Shown here: one piece after another, positions 25,564-37,164 of the stretch
Layout: each line of letters begins with the position of its first letter
Numbering within the stretch: the first letter of the stretch is position 1
Origin: Betaproteobacteria bacterium
GTDB taxonomy: Bacteria > Pseudomonadota > Gammaproteobacteria > Burkholderiales > Usitatibacteraceae
Length of the DNA stretch: 38,587 bases
Direction of reading: 5' to 3'
NCBI GenBank assembly: GCA_016790765.1
Contig: JAEUMZ010000181.1
Location: forward strand, 1 to 38,587
Notes under the pieces: generated by a model
Told to the model about the DNA's origin: nothing
Seen by the model: only the letters and a program-made list of their open reading frames with translations
Databases searched by the model: none
Translations under genes and position numbers: made by a program

Positions 25564-26562
25564 TCAGATCCAGCCCTGTGACCTCGCCCATGCCAGGAAC
25601 AAGTCCGGCCACGCTTCCACCGGAAGACCTGCCGCCTTGCGCAAGCCGAATCCATGACCGCCACGGGTAAACAGATGTGTTTCCGCAGTCACGCCGTGTT
25701 GGGCCAAAGCTGCGCGCAACAACAAGGTGTTCTCGACCGGCACGGACTTGTCGTCCTCCGTATGCAGCAGGAACACCGGGCAGTTGTCGCGCGCGACCTG
25801 GAGGTGCGGCGAGTGCTTTCGCTCGAGTTCGGGTGACGCGTCCTTGCCGACCAGCCGCTCGCGGCTGCCGGTGTGCGCGTGGGGCGCGCTCATGCTGACC
25901 ACCGGGTAGAGGGGCGCGGCGAGGAACGGCCGTGCATCGAGCGCATCGATGCCGTCCACCGGCGCCTGCACGCGTTGCGCATGCCGCGTCATCAGGTCGG
26001 CGCACAAATGGCCCCCGGCCGAGAATCCCATCGCCGCGACGCGACCAGCCTCCAGTCCGAACGCCTTGGCATGGTGGCGAATGGTGCGCATGGCGCGTTG
26101 GGCATCGAGCAAGGCCACGTTCGGGCCCGCCGGCCAGCCGTCGCCGGGCAAGCGATAGAACAACACGAAGGCCGTCACGCCGCGCGCGGCGAACCAGCGC
26201 GCCATTTCGAAGCCTTCGCGATCGATCACCACCCAGCGGTATCCCCCGCCGGGCATGATCAGGATGGACGCGCCGTTGGGTTTCTCCGCTTTGAACACAC
26301 ACACGCGCGGTCGCGTGACCCCGGCAACGTGGCGGTCGCGGATCGACGCATCGGTGCTGCGCTCGACCACGGATTCCACCAGCGTGCTGGCCGGCTTGGC
26401 GATGGAACCCTCCGGCCACAAGTCGATGACTTGCTGCGGCCCCTCCGCATCGGCCGAAGCTTTGATGGCAACCGGCGCGCCTCTCGATGCAGGGGAAAGC
26501 AATCCCGCCATCGATCCCGCAAGACCTTGGATGAACGTCCTGCGCGCTGCATCCATGGGCAT
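25564..26562 (-). CDS. exported alpha/beta hydrolase (acetyl-esterase-like)
   Basis: A 332-aa serine hydrolase. The N-terminus MDAARRTFIQGLAGSMAGLL resembles a twin-arginine signal (ARRTFIQG). The mature part has MPGGGYRW (oxyanion loop, the HGGG equivalent), FYRLPG, the nucleophile elbow GFSAGGH, Asp in HTEDDKSVP and His in RGGHGFG. It resembles acetylxylan/pectin acetylesterase-like hydrolases, so removal of acetyl groups from pectin is plausible given the adjacent locus. It is, however, transcribed convergently with the TRAP operon and starts only seven bases after the FadH-like gene, so it may be expressed with that gene instead. The start at 26562 is chosen for the signal peptide; a second ATG lies two codons on. 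Confidence 0.8.
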   Translation of the reverse strand: MPMDAARRTFIQGLAGSMAGLLSPASRGAPVAIKASADAEGPQQVIDLWPEGSIAKPASTLVESVVERSTDASIRDRHVAGVTRPRVCVFKAEKPNGASILIMPGGGYRWVVIDREGFEMARWFAARGVTAFVLFYRLPGDGWPAGPNVALLDAQRAMRTIRHHAKAFGLEAGRVAAMGFSAGGHLCADLMTRHAQRVQAPVDGIDALDARPFLAAPLYPVVSMSAPHAHTGSRERLVGKDASPELERKHSPHLQVARDNCPVFLLHTEDDKSVPVENTLLLRAALAQHGVTAETHLFTRGGHGFGLRKAAGLPVEAWPDLFLAWARSQGWI

Positions 26563-26569
26563 GCCCGGT

Positions 26570-28627
<2,058 letters not shown>

Positions 28628-28655
28628 CTATGCCATAGGCGGCGCGCCAGGACGC

Positions 28656-30059
28656 TCACTTGACGCCGAATGCCATGATCTCCTGGACCTCCTTGAAGAA
28701 CAGGCGGCCATCATGCGTGGTGTTGGACCGTTCGAAGCGCACGGCTTGTTTGGCCGGGCCGTGGTACCAGAAGGTCCAGCGGCTGATGCCGGTCTTGCCA
28801 TTCCGGGCGTTGCGCCACTCGCCGGTGCGCTCGAGCCGGATCGCGCGCAACTTGCCGAGCGCGGTGTCGATCTCCTCTTCGCCGATCACGCGCAGGGTCA
28901 CGAGGTTCGAGCCGCTGTAGTCGTCGCCCCCCTCCGTGACGGTACCCGACCACGACAGGCCAGGTGTCATCGGGAAAAAGTAGAACATTGCAGAGGGACT
29001 GTAGGTGCGCACCTTGCCGCCGATTTTTTCCTTGAGCGTATTGCCGGCGTGGTCGCGCACGAGGCCGTTGTCCATGGTCACGCCCTCGCTATCAGTCTTC
29101 ACGACGCTGCGTTTGTAGGTGCGCACCTCGCCGGAGAGTTCGTTGGTGACACGCCACTCCCACCAGTCGCCCACCGCAAATGCGGGCGCCGCGCCGATGG
29201 CGATCGAGCGTGGCTTGCCGGGCGCTGCCGGCGCGGGCTTGGGTGGATCGGCCCGCTTCGGTGGCGGCGGTGCCGGCTTGAACACCAACTCACCTTCGAG
29301 CGAGGTGCTTTCCCAGGGGGTCTGCCGGCCGCGCGATTCGGCGCGCACCGCGGCGCGCACCTGTTTGAACGCTTCCTCGATCTGCACGCCCGGCCGCGCG
29401 AGGTTGGCCAGCAGGTGCTTGGTATAGAGCCCGTTGCGCCCGCTGCCGTCCGCGGCGGTGGAACCCGGCGCGGTGGCGAAGGCCACCACCGTGCCCGGCG
29501 GTGCATCGATCTGCGCGAGTCCCGCGTTCGCGACCTTGAACCTGGTCGCAAACGGATTGTCGCGGCAGGCGTCGAGCAGGATGACATTGGTGTGGTTGCG
29601 GGCGGTGTCCAGCTTCTCCATCACCGCTTGAAGGTCGAGCGCGGAGAACGCGACCTCATCCTCGCGCCCGATGTCGGCATCGACCGGCACCAAGTAGTTG
29701 CGGCCGCGCACTTGCAGGCCGTGACCGGCAAAGAAGAACAGGCCCAGCGACTCACGCTTGAGCCGGTCGCCGAACTCGCGCAGCGCAAGGTGCATGTCCT
29801 TGAGGCTGGCGTTCTCGCGATACACCACCTCGAAGCCGGCCTCCTTCAGCAGCGCAGCCATGTCGGTGGCGTCGTGGACCGGATTGGGCAGGGGAACATG
29901 CCGATAAGCCGCGTTGCCGATGACCAGGGCCACGCGCGAGGGCTTCTTTGCCGGGTCCGGCGCCCCAGGTGGCTGTGCCCAAACGAAAACGGCGCTGCCC
30001 GCGAAGAGCAGCGCCGCGAGGCGCGACCTCCAGTTCCCAGCCGTCGATGCGGAGTTCAT
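28656..30059 (-). CDS. secreted caspase-like (peptidase C14) protein with extra C-terminal domain
   Basis: A 467-aa protein with a signal peptide (cleavage near VWAQ, residue about 29) and then a caspase-fold domain at about residues 40-255: VALVIGNAAY, the catalytic His113 in FFAGHG and Cys165 in LLDACRDNPF, so the dyad is intact. A Pro/Lys-rich linker (about 262-290) leads to a C-terminal domain of about 180 residues rich in Trp and beta-type segments that I cannot assign. Bacterial caspase homologues cut after Arg/Lys or Asp; no substrate is suggested here. It lies 25 bases after sucD in the same direction, so read-through is likely. Confidence 0.85.
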   Translation of the reverse strand: MNSASTAGNWRSRLAALLFAGSAVFVWAQPPGAPDPAKKPSRVALVIGNAAYRHVPLPNPVHDATDMAALLKEAGFEVVYRENASLKDMHLALREFGDRLKRESLGLFFFAGHGLQVRGRNYLVPVDADIGREDEVAFSALDLQAVMEKLDTARNHTNVILLDACRDNPFATRFKVANAGLAQIDAPPGTVVAFATAPGSTAADGSGRNGLYTKHLLANLARPGVQIEEAFKQVRAAVRAESRGRQTPWESTSLEGELVFKPAPPPPKRADPPKPAPAAPGKPRSIAIGAAPAFAVGDWWEWRVTNELSGEVRTYKRSVVKTDSEGVTMDNGLVRDHAGNTLKEKIGGKVRTYSPSAMFYFFPMTPGLSWSGTVTEGGDDYSGSNLVTLRVIGEEEIDTALGKLRAIRLERTGEWRNARNGKTGISRWTFWYHGPAKQAVRFERSNTTHDGRLFFKEVQEIMAFGVK

Positions 30060-30084
30060 GGCCGCATCCGCATCGGGACCTAGC

Positions 30085-30960
30085 TCAAAGCACCGACTTC
30101 AACAGCCGGCCCATGTCCGCCGGGTTCTTGGTGACCTTGATGCCGCACTCCTCCATGACGGCCAATTTTTCCTGCGCCGTGCCCTTGCCGCCGGAGATGA
30201 TCGCGCCGGCATGGCCCATGCGCTTGCCGGGCGGCGCGGTGACGCCGGCGATGAAGCCGACCACCGGCTTTTTCATGTTGGCTTTCACCCAGCGCGCGCA
30301 GGTCTCTTCCGCGTCGCCGCCGATTTCGCCGACCATGATGACGGCGTCGGTTTCCGGGTCATCGTTGAACAGTTTCATCACGTCGATGTGCTTCAAGCCG
30401 TTGACCGGGTCGCCGCCGATGCCCACGCAAGAGGACTGGCCAAGGCCCAGTTCCATCAACTGCCCGACCGCCTCGTAGGTCAGCGTGCCCGAGCGCGACA
30501 CCACGCCGATGCGGCCCTTCTTGTGGATGTGTCCCGGCATGATGCCGATCTTGATTTCGTCTGGCGTGATCACGCCGGGACAGTTCGGCCCGACCAGGAT
30601 CGTCTTCTTGCCTTCCATCTTCTTGCGCGTGCGGATCATGTCCTTGACCGGGATGCCCTCGGTGATGCAAATCACCAGGTCCAACTCGGCGTCCACGGCC
30701 TCGTCGATGGCAGCGGCCGCAAACGGCGGCGGCACATAGATCACCGAGACATTGGCGCCGGTTTTTTTCTTGGCTTCCTTGACGGTGTCGAAAATCGGGA
30801 TGCCTTCATAGTGTTGCCCGCCCTTTTTCGGCGTCACGCCGGCCACGTAGCAGTTCGCGCCGTTGGCGTATTCCTTGCCCATCTTGGTGTGGAACATGCC
30901 GGTCTTGCCGGTGATGCCCTGGGTGAGGACGCGGGTGTTCTTGTTGATGAGAATGCTCAT
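30085..30960 (-). CDS. sucD: succinyl-CoA synthetase alpha subunit
   Basis: A 291-aa subunit of the ADP/GDP-forming succinate-CoA ligase of the TCA cycle. It binds CoA ([20 protein letters not shown] region and [11 protein letters not shown]) and carries the phosphorylated active-site His in [30 protein letters not shown] is also typical. Length is normal. It is separated from sucC by about 386 bases instead of the usual few, because a GIY-YIG repeat cassette lies between them. Fourteen bases separate the cassette end from the ATG, with only a weak AAAAGG as ribosome site. Confidence 0.97.
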   Translation of the reverse strand: MSILINKNTRVLTQGITGKTGMFHTKMGKEYANGANCYVAGVTPKKGGQHYEGIPIFDTVKEAKKKTGANVSVIYVPPPFAAAAIDEAVDAELDLVICITEGIPVKDMIRTRKKMEGKKTILVGPNCPGVITPDEIKIGIMPGHIHKKGRIGVVSRSGTLTYEAVGQLMELGLGQSSCVGIGGDPVNGLKHIDVMKLFNDDPETDAVIMVGEIGGDAEETCARWVKANMKKPVVGFIAGVTAPPGKRMGHAGAIISGGKGTAQEKLAVMEECGIKVTKNPADMGRLLKSVL

Positions 30961-30974
30961 GGTGTCTACCTTTT

Positions 30975-31346
30975 CCGTCGTCCCCGCGAAGGCGGGGACC
31001 CAGTGTCTTTCAAGCCATCAGTGTTTCGTACAAGTCATTCCAATAGGGAATCGTCGTCTCAATCAACTTCAACTTCCAGTCTCGGTTCCATTTCTTGATT
31101 CGCTTCTCGCGAGTGATTGCTGATTCGGCGTTCTCGTGGACTTCGTACCAAACCAACTTCTGGATTCCATAGACCTTGCTGAATCCTGGGACGATTCCTT
31201 CTTTGTGTTCCCAAATCCGTTTCCCAAAATTTGATGTCACACCGACGTAAATTGTGCCGTTGCGGACGCTTGCTACGATTTAGACGCAGAAATGCTTTTC
31301 CACGAGTGTTTACGACACTGGGTCCCCGCCTTCGCGGGGACGACGG
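30975..31346 (-). mobile_element. GIY-YIG cassette bounded by perfect 33-bp inverted repeats
   Basis: Copies at 30975-31007 and 31314-31346 are identical in inverted orientation over 33 bp. Each contains the perfect hairpin GTCCCCGCGAAGGCGGGGAC (8-bp stem, GAAG loop). Between them is almost only the GIY-YIG gene (stop two bases from the left repeat, start ten bases from the right one). The right edge abuts the sucC stop codon exactly. No target duplication is evident. It fills the gap between sucC and sucD, which would otherwise be short. Confidence 0.75.
31010..31303 (-). pseudogene. GIY-YIG nuclease gene with a nonsense codon in the first motif
   Basis: Reading from GTG at 31303 gives VEKHFCV, then a TAA stop (31280-31282), then in the same frame [21 protein letters not shown] and on to a normal end at 31010. 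This is a single-domain GIY-YIG protein of the UPF0213/YhbQ-like kind: the usual opening is VYI-LAS-x-RNGTxYVGVTS, so the stop replaces the Tyr of the first motif (one base from TAC or TAT). The rest is intact, including RIWEHKEG (Arg and His/Glu of the active region), VWYEVHENAESAITREKRIKKWNR (catalytic Glu region) and a full C-terminus. A shorter product of 76 aa could start at GTG 31240 but would lack both motifs. Probably recently inactivated, or a sequencing error. Confidence 0.75.
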
Positions 31347-32507
<1,161 letters not shown>

Positions 32508-32582
32508 GTGGGGACCGGGTTCGGTGGGAGGACGGGAAGCAGCACGGGCGGCATCGCGATGGTGCGCGCCGAGGCGATGATT

Positions 32583-33209
32583 CTAGCTTGCCTCGGCAGT
32601 CTCTTGGGCTGCGGTGCGGTACCACTGCGGGTAAAACTGCGCCACGGCAGGTGCGTCGGTTTTCAGGGCGTGGCAACGGTCGAGTTGATATGGCTTGCGG
32701 TCCGGCAGCGGCGGCGCCTGCCCGGCCACGGTCTGGAAAGCGATGGTGGCCGCCGCGCCGATCAGGTCGGTCAGGTGCGTGCAACCGGCCGTTCCACCGA
32801 ACAGCGCGCGAACCTTCGAGGTGAACCCGGGCCGGATCGCCAGGCCCACCAGGGCGGCATAGTGCGGGGTGATGCGCTGGCACTCGCCGGGGTAGGGCAT
32901 GGCATCGGTGCTGGCCGCCGCCTCGACGATGGTCAGCGACGCATCGACCGTGATGCGCAGTGCCATGTCGTGGATCGGCTGCCCGGCCGGCCGGACGCCG
33001 CTGGCCAGTTGGAAGTCCACGGACTTGATGTCGACCAAGCGCGCCTCGATGTCGTAGAGGCCATCGGCGCGCCTGAAGCCGAGCACTTGGATGGACCACC
33101 GGTGCAGCGGCTCGCGGGAGGCGGTTGCGGTGGGAAGGGGCACGGCGGGGTCCGGTTGCTGCGACGCACCATTGTACGCGGCCGGCACCACGCAGTTGCG
33201 CACCCCCAA
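32583..33209 (-). CDS. DUF2889 domain protein
   Basis: A protein of about 208 aa matching DUF2889 (PF11136): LHRWSIQVLGFRRADGLYDIEARLVD near residue 36, then PIHDMALRITVDASLTIVEA, the Cys in PYPGECQRITP, and GTAGCTHLTDLIGAAATIAFQT. Function unknown; the family often sits near sucCD in betaproteobacteria, as I recall. No ATG opens the frame: the first possible start is TTG at 33209, with GTG codons just after it, so the exact start is uncertain. It precedes sucC by 75 bases in the same direction. Confidence 0.8.
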   Translation of the reverse strand: MGVRNCVVPAAYNGASQQPDPAVPLPTATASREPLHRWSIQVLGFRRADGLYDIEARLVDIKSVDFQLASGVRPAGQPIHDMALRITVDASLTIVEAAASTDAMPYPGECQRITPHYAALVGLAIRPGFTSKVRALFGGTAGCTHLTDLIGAAATIAFQTVAGQAPPLPDRKPYQLDRCHALKTDAPAVAQFYPQWYRTAAQETAEAS

Positions 33210-33212
33210 ATG

Positions 33213-33238
33213 AAAAAGCGCGCCGCAGGGCGCGCTTT
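33213..33238 (-). terminator. intrinsic terminator of the CHASE2 kinase gene
   Basis: On the minus strand AAAGCGCGCC...GGCGCGCTTT forms a ten-bp stem with a four-base loop, running into TTTTT. It lies about 20 bases after the kinase stop codon and just before the DUF2889 start. Confidence 0.85.
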
Positions 33239-33257
33239 GTTCAACACGGCCGAACGT

Positions 33258-35855
33258 TCAGCTCGGCATCGAGCGGTACGTCTTGATGGCCATGGCAAAC
33301 TCGTTGCCGTCGGCGAATCGTTGCGTGAGATCCTTGGCCAGCGCCTGCTCGATGAATTCCGGCACCCAGGACGGCAGCGACGGGTTGTACTCCATGATGT
33401 TCGGCGGCGTTTCGTTGGCAATCGCAAACATCAATTGCGTCATCGATTCGCCCTCGAACGGCAGCCTTCCGCACGCCATCTGGTAGAAGGTCACGCCGAG
33501 CGAGAACAGGTCCGAGCGTCCGTCGATCTTCTTGCCCGCCAACTGCTCCGGCGACATGTAGGACGGCGTGCCCAGCACCATGCCGGTCTTCGTCTTGGAC
33601 GAGTCGGTCACGCGCGCGATGCCGAAGTCGGCCACCTTGGGCACCTTGTTTTCCGCGTCGTACATGATGTTGGCCGGCTTGATGTCGCGGTGGTACACGC
33701 CCTGCTCGTGCGCGTGGTGAAGCGCCTGCGCGACCTTGATCATGACGTCGCACAGCTCGTCGAACGGCATCAGGTTGGGCTGCTTGGTCTTGTCCACCAG
33801 GTCCTTGCCCTTCAAGAACTCCATGGCGATGAAGGCCAGGTCGTGCTCTTCGCCGGCATCGTAGATCTTGACGATGTTGGGATGGTCGAGCTTGCCGGCC
33901 GACTCGGCCTCGCGGAAGAAGCGGTCCTTGGCCTCCTGCAACTCGTCGCCCTCGAATTCTGCCGCCAGTGCCATGGTCTTGATGGCGACCTCGCGGCCGA
34001 TCTTCGGATCCTTGCCCAGGTACACCACGCCCATGGCGCCCTTGCCGAGTTCCTTTTCCACCGTGTAGCGGCCGAGCTTCGGTTTCTCGCCGGTTCCGGA
34101 CAGCACCATCGTGGCGGCCGAGGAACGCGCCGCCGAGGACCCGCCGAGAATGATCGTTTCCGACATCGCCTTGGCGCGATTCATGCGCTCGGCCACGTCC
34201 TTGAACTTCGGATCGTGCTGGTTGATGTAGCCGAATGCGGATTCCGCCTTGTTGAACTGGCGGCGGCGCTCGAAATCCAGTGCCAGGGAGTAAATGTTTT
34301 CCAGCACCTGTTCGTCGACCGGGCACTTCCTGAACTTGTCGAACGCCATGTCGAGCTGGCCCTGCTGCTGGAACGCGAGGCCGAGCATGCGGTTCGATTC
34401 GGCGCCGGCGGCGTCGGCCTGTTCCTTGCCGCGCTCGGTGACCAGAAAGCGCTTGGTGGTGAGCAGCAGGTGGCCGATGACCAGCAGCGATGCGGGCAGC
34501 ATCAGCTTCATCCAGATGCCGGGGCCCATCATCAGGCCGAAGTGCGTGCCGAACAGGATGACCAGGATGCCCAGCGACAACAGCGCAGCCGGACCGGCGC
34601 GCAGGCGCGGCAGGACGGCGATGAGGTAGGCGGCGATCAGGAGCGTGACCAGGAGGGAAACCCACACCGTCCAGCTCGGCGTGCGGAAGAAGTGCTGCTG
34701 CAGGATCGAGGACACCGTGTGCGCCATGGTCTGCACCGGCGCCAGGTTGTCGATCGGCGTGACCTGCAGGGACCCGACGCCGGCAGCGGTCGGGCCGATC
34801 AGGACCACCTTGCCCTTGTACTTGTCCGCCGGAATCTTGCCGGTGATGACGTCGAAGAAGGAATCCTCGGGAATCGCCGGACGGTCGCCGGTGCGCTTGT
34901 AGAAGTACGGCAGCATCATGCCCTGCGTATTGGTGGCGATGCGCAGGTTGCCCACCGAGATGCTCTCGCCCATGTTCACGCGGATGTCCTTGGCGCCCAT
35001 GTTCAGGCTCCGGGCCGCGACCATCAGTGCGAACGATGGATATTGCTTGCCCTCGAAGTCGATGGCGATGACCTCGTGGCGCGAGCCGCCATCGGCGTCC
35101 GGGATGGAGCTCAAGTTGCCGATGCCCGCCGCCACCTTGCCGATTTCCTCGATCGGCGCCGCGGCGCCGTTGGCCTCACCGAACACCAGGCTGCCCTCGC
35201 CCGGCGACACATTGGCGATCGAATTCTTGATGACGAATTCGGGAAACGGCTTTTCCGCGCGGCTGATGGGCGCTTCCAGCGTGGCCGGAATGAACATCGG
35301 CAACACCACGTTGTTGGCCTTCTGGATGCTCTCGGCGAGGCGGCGGTCGGTGTTGAGCGCCTGCTCGGCCTCGGCCAGCACGGCGCCCATTTCCGCCAAC
35401 GCGCCCGAGGGAACCGCGGCCGGCTTGGGCGGCGCAGGCGTCGCACCGGGTTTGAGCGAGGCCACATCGACCACCTGCACCGTCTCCGACGGCGCATGCT
35501 TGCCGTAAACCTCGATCATCTTGTTGATGTACTGCAGGCCCGGGTCGATCTGCGGTTCGAAGTAGAAGATGGAACTGCCGATCACCGCGGCCTTGGCGCC
35601 AGCCAGCTTGTCGATCATGGCCGCATGCACATCGCGCGGCCACGGCCAGCGGCCGATGTTGGCGATCGAGTTGTCGTCGATGGCGATCACCGCCACCTTG
35701 TCGTTCGGCGGCTTGCTGGTGGCGGTCACGCCCCAGTCGTAGGCCTTGGTCTCCAGGCCGTCGAAGACGCCCTTGCCCATCGCCAACCCCAGGACGACCA
35801 GCGTGATGACCAGCCCGAAGAACCAGTCCTTGGTCCAGAATCCTGCCTTTTTCAT
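33258..35855 (-). CDS. CHASE2-domain transmembrane Ser/Thr protein kinase
   Basis: An 865-aa protein. One N-terminal helix (about 11-28) is followed by a periplasmic CHASE2 sensor (about 35-390, with VAVIAIDDNSIANIGRWPWPR and YKGKVVLIGPTAAG) and three helices at about 395-415, 421-443 and 447-466. A cytoplasmic helical TPR-like region (about 480-575) leads to a complete Hanks-type kinase at 594-865. Kinase motifs: GKGAMGVVYLG, catalytic Lys626 in AIK, HRDIKPAN (His722), DFG (Asp743) and GTPSYMSPEQ, so it should be active. Signal and targets unknown. The start at 35855 is supported by GGGGAAAG just upstream; an earlier start at 35876 is possible. Ends in a terminator. Confidence 0.93.
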   Translation of the reverse strand: MKKAGFWTKDWFFGLVITLVVLGLAMGKGVFDGLETKAYDWGVTATSKPPNDKVAVIAIDDNSIANIGRWPWPRDVHAAMIDKLAGAKAAVIGSSIFYFEPQIDPGLQYINKMIEVYGKHAPSETVQVVDVASLKPGATPAPPKPAAVPSGALAEMGAVLAEAEQALNTDRRLAESIQKANNVVLPMFIPATLEAPISRAEKPFPEFVIKNSIANVSPGEGSLVFGEANGAAAPIEEIGKVAAGIGNLSSIPDADGGSRHEVIAIDFEGKQYPSFALMVAARSLNMGAKDIRVNMGESISVGNLRIATNTQGMMLPYFYKRTGDRPAIPEDSFFDVITGKIPADKYKGKVVLIGPTAAGVGSLQVTPIDNLAPVQTMAHTVSSILQQHFFRTPSWTVWVSLLVTLLIAAYLIAVLPRLRAGPAALLSLGILVILFGTHFGLMMGPGIWMKLMLPASLLVIGHLLLTTKRFLVTERGKEQADAAGAESNRMLGLAFQQQGQLDMAFDKFRKCPVDEQVLENIYSLALDFERRRQFNKAESAFGYINQHDPKFKDVAERMNRAKAMSETIILGGSSAARSSAATMVLSGTGEKPKLGRYTVEKELGKGAMGVVYLGKDPKIGREVAIKTMALAAEFEGDELQEAKDRFFREAESAGKLDHPNIVKIYDAGEEHDLAFIAMEFLKGKDLVDKTKQPNLMPFDELCDVMIKVAQALHHAHEQGVYHRDIKPANIMYDAENKVPKVADFGIARVTDSSKTKTGMVLGTPSYMSPEQLAGKKIDGRSDLFSLGVTFYQMACGRLPFEGESMTQLMFAIANETPPNIMEYNPSLPSWVPEFIEQALAKDLTQRFADGNEFAMAIKTYRSMPS

Positions 35856-35881
35856 TCTTTCCCCTTGCCGCGCCAAGGCGC

Positions 35882-35904
35882 GAATCCCCGGATGGCGGGG
35901 ATTC
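35882..35904 (-). terminator. hairpin between formyltransferase-like and kinase genes
   Basis: A nine-bp perfect stem GAATCCCCG/CGGGGATTC with a five-base loop, 107 bases after the formyltransferase-like stop and 27 bases before the kinase start. No T-tract follows, so it is a weak terminator candidate or a leader hairpin. Confidence 0.3.
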
Positions 35905-36010
35905 TAGCAAGATTCCCCCACGCGACCGGGTCCCCCGATCAAGGGCAAGAATGGGTTGCCAGACGGTGGCAGACGGTCGCTGATGGTCGATAACTCTCCG
36001 AAAACGAAAC

Positions 36011-36940
36011 TCAGGTGCCGAAGAGCGTTCCGGGCGCGACGCCAAAGGCAGCCGCAAACTCCGCCGGCCCGGTCTTCTTGCCGTCCTCGTGCTTGAGCTT
36101 GGCGACTTCGATCTGCCCGCCTTGCGCGGTGATGAACATCGTCTCGCCGATGGCGGTCACTTCGCCCGGCTTGCCTTTGACGGCACCGAACGTGCGCACC
36201 AGGTGTTTCCTGCTGCCGAACAGCTGGACCTTCTTGCCATTGAGCGTGGTCCACGCGCCCGGCGCCGGGTCGCAGCCGCGGATCAGGTTGTGCACGTGAT
36301 CGACGTGCTGGTTGAAATGCACGCGCGCTTCCGCCGCGCGGCACCAGCCTTCGTAACTGGCGCGCGATTCGTCCTGTACGGTCTCGGTGTGCTTGCCGGC
36401 CACCACCAGGTCGGCCGCCTCCAGCATCGCCGCTACGCCCATGGGGAACAGCCGGTCGAAGTACACCGTGCCAAGCGTATCGTTTTCGGACACTGCAGTC
36501 GCCTTCTGCAGGATCACCGCGCCTTCATCGAGGCCGTCCGTGGGCCGGAAGATGGTGAGCCCGGTTTCCATTTCACCCTTGATGATCGGCCAGTTGATCG
36601 ATGAAGGCCCCCGGTACTTGGGCAACAGCGACGGGTGATACTGGATGGTGCCGTGCGTAGGCACATTGACGAATTCCTGCGGCGCGAACTGCAACACGAA
36701 GGCCATGATGCCGATGTCGGCCTTCAGTTCCTTCATCGCCTGCACGGCCTCCGGCCCCTTGAGCGAGGGCAGCTGGAAGGTCCTGAGTCCCTTCTCCTGG
36801 GCCGCGACGCGCAACGGATCGGGCTTGCCGCCTTCCTTTTCCGGCGCGCAAAACACCCCGGCCACGTCATCGCCGCGCGCCAGGAACGCCTCGAGGACCG
36901 CCTTGCCGAAATCCTGCTGACCAATGATCGCGATGCGCAT
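36011..36940 (-). CDS. formyltransferase-like protein, 10-formyl-THF hydrolase domain type
   Basis: A 309-aa protein of the Fmt/PurN fold that most resembles the N-terminal hydrolase domain of 10-formyltetrahydrofolate dehydrogenase (ALDH1L) instead of a true methionyl-tRNA formyltransferase: MRIAIIGQQDFG, GVFCAPEKEGGKPDPL, YHPSLLPKYRGPSSINW and TDGLDEGAVILQK. The catalytic His102 and Asp138 correspond to His106/Asp142 of that enzyme. The C-terminal domain has IRGCDPAPGAWT. It would release or move the formyl group of 10-formyl-THF; an actual transfer partner is unknown. Start at 36940, GGAG ten bases upstream. It follows the frc gene in the same direction, after 224 bases that hold two repeats. 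Confidence 0.82.
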   Translation of the reverse strand: MRIAIIGQQDFGKAVLEAFLARGDDVAGVFCAPEKEGGKPDPLRVAAQEKGLRTFQLPSLKGPEAVQAMKELKADIGIMAFVLQFAPQEFVNVPTHGTIQYHPSLLPKYRGPSSINWPIIKGEMETGLTIFRPTDGLDEGAVILQKATAVSENDTLGTVYFDRLFPMGVAAMLEAADLVVAGKHTETVQDESRASYEGWCRAAEARVHFNQHVDHVHNLIRGCDPAPGAWTTLNGKKVQLFGSRKHLVRTFGAVKGKPGEVTAIGETMFITAQGGQIEVAKLKHEDGKKTGPAEFAAAFGVAPGTLFGT

Positions 36941-36970
36941 GCCGGTCTCCGTCTGAATTCGTTTGTGGCA

Positions 36971-37039
36971 CAAACACTAGCACTGGTGCGCAGTTTCAGG
37001 CACTTTCGGCCTGAACGCCGCACCAGGCATCGGGTTTTG
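36971..37039. repeat. REP-like palindrome, copy D
   Basis: CACTAGCACTGGTGCG...CGCACCAGGCATCGGG around a centre GGCACTTTCGGCCTGAACGC. It is the most diverged of the four copies (1221, 11071, 25469, 36971), but the outer CTAGCACTGG is shared exactly with copy C. Confidence 0.5.
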
Positions 37040-37056
37040 CCTGGAAATCTGAAAAC

Positions 37057-37136
37057 CTTGAACCACAGAGGACACAGAGAACACAGAGAAAAACTCGAGC
37101 CTTCCTCCGTGTTCTCTGTGTCCTCTGTGGTTCAAG
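37057..37136. repeat. CACAGAG-type perfect hairpin
   Basis: 28-bp arms (37057-37084 and 37109-37136) are perfect inverted repeats built from AACCACAGAGGACACAGAG, with a 24-base loop. It lies 28 bases downstream of the frc stop codon and could terminate or stabilise its transcript. Same family as 15992-16193. Confidence 0.8.
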
Positions 37137-37164
37137 ACTTTGAATATCAATCCGATACGCAGCG

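Noticed and set aside
31010..31240. An intact 76-aa gene starting at GTG 31240
   Set aside because: It would lack both halves of the GIY-YIG motif; the conserved reading continues upstream to the nonsense codon, so a broken longer gene explains the sequence better.
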